Origin: Phragmites australis
Lineage: Eukaryota; Streptophyta; Magnoliopsida; Poales; Poaceae
DNA: 64,000 nt
Reading direction: 5' to 3'
Assembly (NCBI RefSeq): GCF_958298935.1
Contig: NC_084923.1
Span: forward strand, 36,734,501-36,798,500
Below are positions 48,323 through 59,132 of the stretch, piece after piece. Under the pieces are notes generated by a model. The model was not told where the DNA came from. It did not search any database and worked only from the letters and a program-made list of their open reading frames with translations. Each line of letters starts with the position of its first letter. The first letter of the stretch is position 1. A program made the translations under genes and the position numbers.

Positions 48323-49215
48323 TGATGAGTAATGTTGGCCTGATCTTCCGATAGGTAGCGATAAGTCGGTGGGTGGAGAACTCGACGTTGATGATCCAAA
48401 GGCTTCGACTCGAACAGATTGTCTCCCTTGCAATCACTACACCACAGCTCCGATGGTTGACCTCGCCAAGAAGGCTCAATCCCTGCAAGCGTACCGAGAA
48501 CACAAGCAAGAACATAGAAGATGCAATCTGAAATATTGCGAATTGAATTCAAGCACTCGAAGTCGGGGTTCCACAAACACTTGCGGCGGCCTAGTCGGTC
48601 CGGAACAAGAGCGAAAATCTCACAACTATGTGTAGATCAATATCTAAGCAAAACCCAACCCTAATTAGAGCGGCGACTACTGTATATAAAAGACTAGGGT
48701 CGGCCAAGGACCCCTGGACGAGTCCCTAATGGACTCCAACACGTTACACGGCCCAACGGCCCAAAAGATGGTGGCGCAGCACCCTGACAGATTCTGGACA
48801 TCGCCTTGTTTTGACGATTCCTGTTGACTCAGAAAGAATTTGGACATGGGACCAGTTCCGTTGGAAATATTATCTCCTTAGCTTTCCAACCATGTGTAGA
48901 ACGTCAAAAACGGAGTCCGTATGCGTCCTGGGCGACGATTTTAGTGCAGACTGGTCCTGGACTCCGAAACGGACTCGAACTGGATTGGACCTCCACCTTG
49001 GCTTGGGCGCCCTTGCTGTTCTTCTCCCGTGTTCCTAAGTAATAATACATCACAATTATTCAGTAGCATCCCATCCTCATCAAAATATAAAGGAACACTA
49101 AGGAACGAGCTCACCTCATGATTTAGTTGACGTGCACGAGCTCGTGTCAATGGACCTATTGTTGGAGGAATACTCGGTGTGTGTGTGTGTATCTGAAAGA
49201 GTGATGTCCTCATCA
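48323..49215 (-). repeat. 3' LTR of the nested Ty3 element
   Basis: 893 bases, direct copy of 55122-56030. It lacks 20 bases present in the other LTR, beside a GGTT microrepeat, and has (GT)7 at 49177-49190 against (GT)5 in the other copy. ORFs on either strand inside it are shadows or the integrase tail. Confidence 0.93.
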
Positions 49216-52200
49216 TCCTCCCCCTCTTGAATTGGAGTCATCGTCGACGCAATGTCATCTTCTTCTCCCAAGTAAGACTTTAAATCTGAAATGTTAAATG
49301 TGGGACTAACCCCATAATCTGCAGGCAACTCAAGCTTATACGCATTATCATTAATCTTTTCCACAATTTTAAAAGGACCATCAACTCGAGGCAGCAATTT
49401 AGACTTTCTCAAATCAGGAAACCTATCTTTGCGCAAATGTAACCACACAAGATCACCAATTTCAAAAGTAATATGTTTCCGACCTTGGCTACCATAAGTT
49501 CTATACTTCTCATTCATCTTTTCAATATTTTGCTTAGTCAACTCATGCATTTTCAGAATCAAATCAGCACGTGTCTTAGCATCAAAATTCAATTTCTCGG
49601 ATGTTGGTAAAGGAAGTAAATCAATAGGGGCACGGGGGTTAAAACCATACACTACCTGAAACGGACTTACCTTGGTGGTGGAGTGAACTGATCTGTTGTA
49701 AGCGAACTCAATATGGGGTAGACACTCTTCCCACATCCTCAAATTTTTCTTCAAAACAGCCCGCAACATGGTGGATAATGTGCGGTTAACAACCTCCGTT
49801 TGTCAGTCGGTTTGAGGGTGACATGTCGTCGAAAACAGCAGCTTTGTCCCAAGTTTATTCCAAAGTGTCCTCCAAAAGTGGATCAAAAATTTTGCATCAT
49901 GATCCGAAACAATGGTGTTAGGCACTCCATGCAAGCAAATGATTTCCCTAAAAAATAAATCAGCTATGTTTGTAGCATCATCGCTCTTGTGACAAGGTAT
50001 AAAATGTGCCATTTTTGAAAAACGATCCACAATGACAAATATACTATCCCTCCCCCTCTTGGTCCTAGGCAATCCTAAAACAAAATCCATAGAAATATCC
50101 TCCTAAGGCACACTAGGAACAGGAAGAGGCATATAAAGTTCATGTGGGTTCAAGCGAGACTTAGCTTTATTGCAAGTAGTGCAGCGTGCCACGTAGCGCT
50201 CGACGTCGCGCCTCATCTTAGGCCAAAAGAAGTGAGTAGCCAGTACATCCTCGGTCTTCTTCACTCCAAAATATCCCATCAAACCACCTCCATGCGCTTC
50301 CTGCAAGAACAATAGACGAATAGAGCTAGCTGGGATGCATAGCCTATTAGCACGGTATAGTAATCCATCATTCAGCACATATTTATTCCAAGTTCTTCCT
50401 TCTTTACAATGTTCGAAAGCATCTTTAAAGTCCAAATCAGTAGCATATAATCCTTTAATTGTTTCTAAACCAAAAATCTTATGATCGAGTTGGGACAACA
50501 TGGTATAACGTCTAGATAACGCATCTGCAATGACATTATCTTTACATTTCTTGTGTTTAATGATATAAGGAAAAAAAACTCTATAAATTTAACCCATTTA
50601 GCATGACGTTTGTTCAGTTTGACTTGGCTTCTAATATGTTTCAAAGCTTCATGATCAGAATGAATAATAAACTCCTTGGGCCAAAGATAATGTTGCCATG
50701 TTTCTAAAACTCACACTAAAGCATACAACTCCTTATCATAAGTTGAATAATTAAGAGATGGTCCATTCAATTTCTCACTAAAATAAGCAACGGGTTTACC
50801 TCCTTGTAGTAGCACTCCTCCAATTCCAATGCCGCTAGCATCACATTCTAACTCAAAAGTCTTACCAAAGTCCGAAAGTTGGAGTAGAGGTGCATGCGTA
50901 AGCTTATCTTTCAGCGTATTAAAAGCTTGTTCTTGTGCTGGCCCCCATTGGAATGGAACGCCCTTCTTTGTCAACTCATTGAGTGGGGCAGCAATGGTGC
51001 TGAAATCCCTCACAAAACGCCGATAGAACCCTGCAAGGCCATGAAAGCTTCGCACCTGTGTGATAGTCTCAGGGGTCGGCCAGCTCTTGATGGCTTCAAT
51101 TTTAGCTTCATCCACTTCAATTCCCTGTGGAGTAACAACATAGCCAAGAAAAGCAACTCTATTCGTGCAAAAGGTGCACTTGTCAAGGTTAGCAAACAAA
51201 CGTGCCTCTCTCAAAGCAGTAAAAACAGCACGTAGATGATCAATGTGTTCTTCATGTGACTTGCAATAGATCAAAATATCATCAAAGTACACCACCACAA
51301 ATCTTCCTATGAAAGCACGTAAAACCTCATTCATCAATCTCATGAAAGTGCTAGGTGCATTAGTTAAACCAAAAGGCATCATTAACCACTCATATAGACC
51401 GAACTTAGTTTTGAAAGCAGTTTTCCATTCATCTCCCAATTTCATTCTTATTTGGTGGTAACCACTACGCAAGTCAATCTTCGTGAAAATAATAGAACCA
51501 CTCAACTCATCAAGCATGTCGTCTAGCCTAGGAATAGGGTGACGATACCTTATTGTGATATTATTAATGGCTCTACAATCAACACACATGCACCATGTAC
51601 CATCTTTCTTAGGAACCAAAAGAACAGGAACAGCACAAGGACTAAGGCTCTCTCGTACGTACCTACGATCCAAAAGGTCTTGGACTTGTCGCTGAATTTC
51701 CTTAGTCTCCTCCGGATTGGTCCTATATGCAGCGCGATTTGGCAAAGTCGCTCCCGGGATCAAATCTTTTGTGTGCTCTATCCCTCTCAATGGTGGTAGC
51801 CCCGGGGGTGTCTCAGCTGGAAAGACATCCTTATACTCCTGCAAAAGGTTAGTGACAGCAGCAGGCAAAGAGCTAGGTATATCATCGATTGAAAATAAAA
51901 CCTCTTTGCATACGAAAGCATAGCACAAAGTATCATTATCTTGAATTTCAACAAGGTCAGATTTAGTAGCAAGCATAACACCACCCTTTAACTTAATGCC
52001 TTTGCACCTAGGTGTGTTCTTCTCTTTCTTAGGTGGAAAAACAGATTGAGCTACTTGCTGATTTTCAAATTCCAAAACACGTTCTTTCTTTTCTTTTTCA
52101 GCTAAAGCTTTATCACATTGCACAATTTCAGCAGGTGTCAAAGGAAGCAAAGAGATTTTCTTTCCCTTGTGCATGAGAGAGTATTTATTACTTCTACCAT

Positions 52201-53875
52201 GGTGTGTAGCATCGGTATCAAATTCCCAAGGACGGCCTAACAAAAGTGAACATGCTTGCATAGGCACTACATCAAAATCAGCATAATCATGGTAGGAACC
52301 AATAGAAAAATGTACTCTCGCAGATTGTGTTACCTTAACCTTACCGCTGTTATTGAACCACTGAATGTAGTACGGATGAGGATGTGCACGTGTTGGCAAG
52401 GAAAGATTCTTCACAAGATCGGAGCTCAAGAGGTTGTTGCAACTCCCGCCATCAATTATGGTACGAACACGTGCATCTTTGACAATGAGGAATGTCTGGA
52501 ATAGATTATGGCGTTGTAGCTGCTCCGCATGCCCCATTTGAGAACTCAAAACTCGCTTCACAATGAAGGTGCGTGCTGCATAACTCTCCATGGTAGCGGT
52601 ACCACTAATCTCCTCCCCCTTACTATCCATGTCATGATCGGCTGCAAGATTAGCTTCAAATGCATATTCTTCCTCGATATCACTATGACTAACATATCCA
52701 CCATCTGCTGTTGCGGAGTATGCTCGCTGGCTTAGGCAATCCTTCATGACGTGGCCAATACCTTGGCAGCGACGGCACACAATGCCCGTTATACGACCCG
52801 TGGTAGCTGTACCTGAAGAAGAGCGTGGCATTGGCTCCTGCGAAACAGTAGATTTACTCACCTCAAGTGATGGTTGTGGTGCTCCTGCTGAACGCGCCCG
52901 AGTGTTGGAGGAGGGGGCAGCAGATCATGTAGATGTAGAAGGGAATGTTGTTGCTTGTCCCGGTGGTACTCGTGAAGTAGATGTACTCCCAAAATTGTTC
53001 CGCAATTTCTGCACCTGTTGTCGACCCTGCAGTTCTTTTTCTGTCAAGATAGCAAAATGGAACAACCTATTGGTAGTATTGTAATCTTTATAATCAACAA
53101 GGTCCTGAATTTCACGTCTCAACCCGGAGTAAAAACGAATCATGGTATCCTCATCATCCTCTTGTATACTACAACGAAGCATAGTAATTTGAAGCTCTTG
53201 ATAGTAATCATGCACAAATTTAGAATCTTGATTTAAGCGCTGCAATTTCTTTTTCAATTCACGTGTATAATCAGGAGGAATAAATCTATTGCGCATGGCA
53301 CGCTTTAGTCTAGGCCATGATTCAGGTTCTAAGCCACTAGAAACTAGACCATTCCACCAAATAATAGCATAATTCGTGAACTCACAAGTGGCTAGTCTAA
53401 CTCTATGCATTTCAGGAACCATATGAGAACTATACTTTTGATCAACCGTCATTTCCCAATTCAAATAAGCATCAGCATCATATGCACCATCAAAAGGAGG
53501 TATTGAAAACTTAATCTTAGAATAAGGATCATCGCGACCGTTGCGATTAACATTATTACCTCTATTACCTTGACGACGTTGTTGTTGGCCACGACGTAAT
53601 TGTTCAGCATGAGGACATTGCTCAGCACGCGCATCTTGCCCAACGAAAACCTCACCATCTTCTTGGTCACCATCATTAGTATCATCATCATCATCATGTG
53701 AATGGTCATCATCCTATGGTGGCTGTCGCAACTCAAGGTCGTTGACTCGCGTGACGAGGTTAGCAATGCTTGTTCTAATATCTGTCAATAGCCTAGTATG
53801 ATCCTGCAAGGCTTTGTTGAGTTCTTCTTTGGACACACAATCCTTAAAATCCGACGGAGAGCCATCACCTGACAT
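49116..53875 (-). pseudogene. Ty3 gag-pol polyprotein, mostly one frame, recently broken
   Basis: Gag starts at ATG 53875 (MSGDGSPSDFKDC). The frame runs to RNase H with stops at 53714 (TAG) and 52925 (TGA). Gag core near 53460-53000 has YAIIWWNGLV. Then come a CCHC knuckle (CRRCQGIGHVMKDC), protease (TIIDGGSCNNL) and RT with an intact YFDDILIY box (50711-52861 is open). RNase H has a TGA near 50708 and an 8-T run (50571-50578) that shifts the frame. Integrase: zinc-binding part 50501-50103 ([19 protein letters not shown]), a TAG at 50103, DDE core 50090-49803, a TGA at 49803, then 49769-49116. The tail crosses the polypurine tract into the LTR. Confidence 0.92.
49216..49228 (-). promoter_or_regulatory. 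Polypurine tract of the nested Ty3 element
   Basis: AAGAGGGGGAGGA on the minus strand directly precedes the 3' LTR. It also encodes part of the integrase tail, since the frame is open across it. Confidence 0.8.
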
Positions 53876-53929
53876 GGTTAGTAGAAAACAAAGGACAACA
53901 AATATTATCCCTATCAACTACTAGGTTGT

Positions 53930-55101
53930 GGAAGGTGGAATCACACACACTCAAGCGTCTTACCACGCTCTTACAAATGTTCTTACCAACGCAGCAAGGA
54001 GGAACAACCGTAGACGAGTCTGGAAGCGTGGGATGATTGCAAGAGTGAACCTGTTCGGATCAAAGGAGGTGGAGCTTGGAAGGCACAATATGGTAGCAAG
54101 GATTAGCAATAATTGTAATCAGAAGAGCAAAGCTAAATAAGTGTCCAAAGTATGAATCACAGTTGCTGATCTATCATGTGTCCCTAGTCCTAGCACAACA
54201 GCTGAAACAAAGCTAAAATAGATGATCAGAGAAAGACACAGCAAACAGCACAATTATCTGGGTGTTCTCTATGTGCTCCTCTTTTTTGTCTTTTAGCACT
54301 AGTAGGAATCACGAAATTTGTTTTCGTATTTTTTTGATATTTTTTTTTCTGAACTAGGAGCACACAAGCAACAACCACAGAAATTTTTAGCTCAAACGGA
54401 TGCAAGATGTGGCCTACAGAAAATCAAGCACGTTCACTGAAAAGCATGCGAAAACTTCGCGGCTCGAATACTCAATCTTCTGAGCCGAATTTGGGAAAAA
54501 AATTCGGCGGAACCCGGCAAGGCCGGGGAGCAACGGATGTAACTTTTTCTGTAGATGTCCGTGAAATTTTTTTTTGCCTGATTCCGAGTCCGTATGAGAA
54601 AGTTATGGCTGTTTTACTGAACCCCTGTCGAGTTAGGGTTTTTTTTTTCAAGCAACTCTTGCAGAAATTGACCTCTTTAAGGTATTGCAAGCAATAGGAT
54701 CGCGAGATGAACAAGGATGGTAGCGGTGGCAGGGCAATTGATACAAGGCGGCTTGCGACCTATCTAGGGTTGGCGTGGCAGAAAGTAACACAAGGCGGCT
54801 CGCGGTGGCAAATCGAGTAATGTGGTGGCTCGACTTGTTAGTGGGGATGGTGGCGATGGGATAGCGGTTTGATCAAAACAGCACAGAGCGTTGACTAAAA
54901 ACTAAGAACACGACTCTAAACCAGCAACAAGACTCGACCACGGACACAAACTCAACAACGCGCAATTGAAAACAAAAATTGCAAAGGCACAAAGGGTTCT
55001 AGGGCAGCGAAAATTGACGGAATTTTTTTGGCTTTTTCTGGACTCTAGGTAATGAAAAATAGACAAATCTAAAGGGGAAAACGAAATTACCTAACGGGCA
55101 A
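53930..55101 (-). other. 5' leader of the nested Ty3 element
   Basis: About 1.2 kb between the primer binding site and gag, with no coding sequence. It includes a T-rich stretch near 54330-54350 and poly-T runs. ORFs here are without domains. Long leaders are common in this class. Confidence 0.6.
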
Positions 55102-55119
55102 CCTGAAAATCTGATACCA
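55102..55119 (-). promoter_or_regulatory. Primer binding site of the nested Ty3 element, initiator tRNA-Met
   Basis: TGGTATCAGA followed by TTTTCAGG on the minus strand, two bases inside the 5' LTR. The first ten bases match the usual plant tRNA-Met primer site; the rest does not. Confidence 0.8.
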
Positions 55120-55121
55120 GT

Positions 55122-56030
55122 TGATGAGTAATGTTGGCCTGATCTTCCGATAGGTAGCGATAAGTCGGTGGGTGGAGAACTCGACGTTGATGATCCAAAG
55201 GCTTCGACCCAAACAGATTGTCTCCCTTGCAATCACTACACCACAGCTCCGATGGTTATCAACTGTGTCGCGCGGTTGACCTCGCCAAGAAGGCTCAATC
55301 CCTGCAAGCGTACCGAGAACACAAGCAAGAACATAGAAGATGCAATCTGAAATATTGCGAATTGAATTCAAGCACTCGAAGTCGGGGTTCCACAAACACT
55401 TGCGGCGGCCTAGTCGGTCCGGAACAAGAGCGAAAATCTCACAACTGTGTGTAGATCAATATCTAAGCAAAACTCAACCCTAATTAGGGTGGCGGCTACT
55501 GTATATAAAAGACTAGGGTCGGCCAAGGACCCCTGGACGTGTCCCTAATGGACTCCAACACGTTACACGGCCCAACAGCCCAAAAGATGGTGGCGCAACA
55601 CCCTGATAGATTCTAGATGTCACCTTGTTTCGATGATTCCTGTTGACTCAGAAATAATTTGAACATGGGACCAGTTCCGTTGGAAAGCTTATCTCCTTAG
55701 CTTTCCAACCATGTGTAGAACGTTGAAAACGGAGTCCGTATGCGTCCTGGGCGATGATTTTAGTGCAGACTGGTCCTGGACTCCGAAACGGACTCGAACT
55801 GGATTGGACCTCCACCTTGGCTTGGGCGCCCTTGCTGTTCTTCTCCTGTGTTCCTAGGTAACAATACATTACAATTATTCAGTAGCATCCCATCCTCATC
55901 AAAATATAAAGGAACACTAAGGAACGAGCTCTCCTCATGATTTAGTTGACGTGCACGAGCTCGTGTCAATGGACCTATTGTTGGAGGAATACTCGGTGTG
56001 TGTGTATCCGAAAGAGTGATGTCCTCATCA
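55122..56030 (-). repeat. 5' LTR of the nested Ty3 element
   Basis: 909 bases. It contains, on the minus strand, an open frame from the LTR start through PSIPPTIGPLTRARARQLNH to SVSESRTSLH and a stop near 55760. This frame is the undamaged form of the integrase tail that is shifted in the other LTR. Confidence 0.93.
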
Positions 56031-56261
56031 CTAAACCCTAGATCTAGTGGTACTTTAATTACTAATAAAAATATAAGTATAAAAAAATTAATGAAAAGCG
56101 AGATCCAAAATCCGCAGATCAAAATTAGTAGGGCTTAACCACACTGCCTCCCTTTCCTCTCCTCTCCTCTCCTCTCTTATTCCTTTCTTTTTTTCCAAAT
56201 TAAAATGAGCATTTTCCATCAATTTTACTGTTTATATAGGGGTGGAGAGCAGAGAAGGCAG

Positions 56262-56427
56262 GGCGGGGCCGACCCCTAAGCCCCCCTAAGAGGGCAGCAA
56301 AGGGGCTAACCGCCCTCTCAGAGGGTGGTAAGGGTGGGAGGCATGGCGGGGCCGACCCCTAAGCCCCCCTAAGAGGGCAGCAAAGGGGCTAACCGCCCTC
56401 TCAGAGGGTGGTAAGGGTGGCGGGCAC
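56262..56427. repeat. 83-bp tandem duplication in the right end of MULE 2
   Basis: A unit starting GGCGGGGCCGACCCCTAAGC begins at 56262 and again at 56345, nearly identical, each with one CCGCCCTCTCAGAGGGTGG dyad. It lengthens the subterminal repeat array on this side only. Confidence 0.85.
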
Positions 56428-56621
56428 GGGGTTAGTCCCTACCCGCCATCTGAGAGGGCGGTTAGAGTGCCGGGGGCCCCACCCACCCTCTGAGAGGGCG
56501 GTAAGGGGTGGCAGTGCCATCATGCAGCCCTTTCAGAGGGCGGTAGTTGCCTATTTCTACAAATCTTACCATCAGGAGTCTATTTATTTAAATATTTAAT
56601 AGAAAAAATATAAAAAAACTC
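56425..56621 (-). repeat. Right terminal inverted repeat of MULE 2
   Basis: Inverted partner of 40968-41165. It carries several CCCTCTGAGAGGG-type dyads and ends in TATAAAAAAACTC. Confidence 0.85.
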
Positions 56622-56630
56622 CCTTTCCTC
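56622..56630 (+). repeat. Right 9-bp target site duplication of MULE 2
   Basis: CCTTTCCTC, identical to 40959-40967. Confidence 0.85.
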
Positions 56631-58140
56631 TCCTTTTCTTTTCTTCTCGCACCGCGACGCTCCGCTCGGCCCAATGTCTAAACTCCTCTCCGCGTCGTCC
56701 CCGTGTGGGAGTCGTCTTCCTCCTGGCACTTCATGCCACCCATCCCCTCCGAGCTTATGTTGTCCTGTCCAATCACCAACGTCACCCCAGCCTGGGAGCT
56801 CGTTGTCCAGTCTAGTTGACGCCTAAAGACTCACCGAGCCATCACTTTTGCGTCCACCTCACGCCATGGCTGACCATACTTCTCACACTCCCTTCGATCT
56901 CTTCCCTCCCTCTCATCCAATATATTCTGCGCCCAAGATATTTCCGCCGAGCCCACAATGCCTTACTGTTGCCTCCCCACACCGCCTTCCTTGCCTATAA
57001 AAGATGCCGGTGAGCTCACCTTCTCCTCTCACTCCTCCTCTTTATCTACCGAGAGCCTCCACCGCCGATCTGCTCCGAAGACAACCACTCCCTTCGCCTC
57101 TTCACTTGGTGAGCACCACCACCTCTCCTCGCCTCTCGTCTCTACCGCGCTCTCTCCTTCCCTCATCCACCTCCTCTGTTCTTCTCTCTCTCCAACTGTC
57201 GCCATCGCTAATCTCCTCCAACAATGGCCGAACCCACCACCTATTCCCACGATAAGCACCAACAGTGCCTCCTCCCTCTCCCTTGACTCTCTACTCACCT
57301 TCCTAAAGCCCACACACATGCACCCACCATGGCACCATCTCCCGTCATACTTTATGCACGTTGTTAGCCGTCGGCAATACCTCTCCAGCCTCGGTGAGCC
57401 CTTCTCCACCTTCATGGCACCCCTAAGTAGCTCATAGGGTAGCACATCAGCTCGGAAATGAGCTATGTGTTTGTTTCCCTTTTTCACCTCCGCCACAACC
57501 CTCTTCGACGAGCTCCTAGAGCCGCCCTAGCCCATCACCAACCAAGATGCCACCACCATCTGTTTTACCATGTCACATAGAACACTCAGAGGCACCCTAA
57601 ACGTGTCCCTATTGCCAAAATCTCTACTCTGACAAGCTTTACAACGCGCGTCACTGACAGAGCTGTTGTGTCGGTGGTCTCCTTCATCTCTCTTTTTTTT
57701 CTAATGGAGTAGAAATGAATAAGCTATGATGAAAATTGTGGTAACTAGGTCTCTCTTTCTATCTTGGTGGCCTTTTGGTGTCTTGTGGTGGTTTCATGGT
57801 TGCCCATTTGATATGGATCAATGACGTCTTTTAAATAACCACTAGGATATGGTTTTACGCCGTCTCTGAAAGTCATTTGACACCGCTGTCTTTACAAAAG
57901 TTGTTTAGTTTGACGAGTTGAACCAAGAGGGAGTAGTACGGTCAGCCAATACAGTGACTACTGATCATACTGCATCCTCCAAATCTTCTGGAAACTTCAA
58001 TCAAGGCATGTCTGGTATGGTTGGCTTTGTTTTCATGAGATCTCCGCATCTATCTACATGGATTGTGCAAAATTTCCCCCTTTTTTCTACGGGTTTAACA
58101 AAAAGAAACATATTTTATGCAAATCACATGTAATCAATTA
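56631..58140 (+). repeat. Right part of the split Ty3/gypsy-type LTR
   Basis: Continues the pyrimidine-rich sequence interrupted at 40958. It has GCTCGGCCCAATG and a TATA box (CTATAAAAG near 56995), then C-rich 5'UTR-like sequence as in large grass gypsy LTRs. Open frames at 56958-57437 are C-rich shadows. A short protein-like stretch follows at 57918-58020, ending TCAAGGCATGTCTGG, a pattern common near the end of such LTRs. The right boundary is not clear. Confidence 0.5.
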
Positions 58141-58911
58141 TTCATTGAGCAATAATTATCAGAAATATTCATAAAATCACTAGAAAATATGATGTGTATT
58201 TTGGACGTATCACCGACACACATATACACACATAGAAAACCCTAGTAGTCGCTTTGAGCTATAGAATCACATCAAGATAGTTAGTGATTTTATCAAGTCT
58301 CCTCTTTAGATTCACATAATAGTGCAAAATAGTAACTTGATCTTGCTTTTTTATAGATAACAGCACCTAACATTTATACTTCAGATTCACATGGTAGTAC
58401 ATAACAGGAGAGTCCATCACACTAGAACTTGATGCCTGAACCAATTTGCTGAACCTCAGTGTTCTTTCTTTGCTTTGGAGTTCATTCGGTTTTGAAGTTA
58501 CTCTTGAGTTTGAAATTGAGTTATTTGGTTATGTGCTCATCGACATTAAAACTGCGTAGGTTAGATACACAAGAGTACGAGCAAAAATATGAGGAAGGAG
58601 CTAAAGGGAAAGAATCATTCAAGGAGGAGCCCGAGAACACAAATTACGAGGAAGGTCTAGAAAAAGACTTCGGAAAAGTCAAGCACTAACCTCCTTGATC
58701 ATATTTGGCCCATTTTTTTATCACCACAGCACAACTGACCATTTTAAAAGTTTATTATATGCATGCTCTATTCTAATTATTTCAAATGCTCAAGTGGTTA
58801 TGACCTAGCATGATTTTTTCCTAGCTTGATATTGATTTACATTTATGTCATGAAACCTCATAAGGTCCATAACATAGACTATACTTGATTGTTGGATAAT
58901 GCCATGTTTAA
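58141..58911. other. Gypsy-LTR-like sequence, no gene
   Basis: A frame at 58540-58689 (LDTQEYEQKYEEGAKGKESF) is charged and resembles coding-like stretches found inside some grass gypsy LTRs. It is probably a second fragment of that type rather than a gene. Confidence 0.35.
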
Positions 58912-59112
58912 TACTACATCCGTTCTTTTTTACTTGTCGTTTAGGACATCAACATGGTTTCCAATACACATGTTTTAAAGTTACTCTTTGTAACCATTTC
59001 TTAGTGAAATTTATTAAACATATAATCATATGAAAGTATTTTTCATGGTGAATCTACTCATATCATTTGCGCGTGCCAAATCCTAGTAATTTTATGAAAG
59101 TTTGAGGTTTCC
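58912..59112. mobile_element. Stowaway-like MITE, diverged
   Basis: After a TA (58912-58913), CTACATCCGTTCTTTTTTAC resembles the Stowaway start, followed by TTGTCGTTTAGGACATCAAC as in the element at 22363. The right end is poorly preserved, so the end coordinate is approximate. Confidence 0.5.
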
Positions 59113-59132
59113 CCTCGTAACCATTAGGGCCT

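Larger units (their letters stand above)
48323..56030 (-). mobile_element. Ty3/gypsy retrotransposon nested in MULE 2
   Basis: LTRs at 48323-49215 and 55122-56030 start TGATGA and end TCATCA. The target duplication is CTAAA (48318-48322 and 56031-56035). The element lies on the minus strand: primer binding site next to 55122, polypurine tract next to 49215, and order gag-protease-RT-RNase H-integrase. I counted by hand about 30 substitutions over about 885 aligned LTR bases (about 3.4%). The integrase frame runs into the LTR, an arrangement I associate with some CRM-type chromoviruses, but I do not assign the lineage firmly. Confidence 0.95.
40968..56621 (-). mobile_element. MULE-PMD transposon with TSD and TIRs, containing a nested Ty3 element
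   Basis: Target duplication CCTTTCCTC occurs at 40959-40967 and 56622-56630 (9 bases, exact). Termini read AAGTTTTTTTATA on the left and GAGTTTTTTTATA on the right complement. Inverted similarity continues for about 200 bases (40968-41165 against 56425-56621). Removing the nested retrotransposon (48323-56030 plus one target duplication) leaves about 7.9 kb. The minus strand carries, in order, transposase (about 47800-45343), PMD protein (45021-43262) and a GRF-like zinc-finger protein (42372-41679). All three are broken. Confidence 0.9.

Noticed and set aside
56958..57496. Open frames of 155-159 codons on both strands
   Set aside because: They lie in C-rich LTR sequence, are low in complexity and show no domain.
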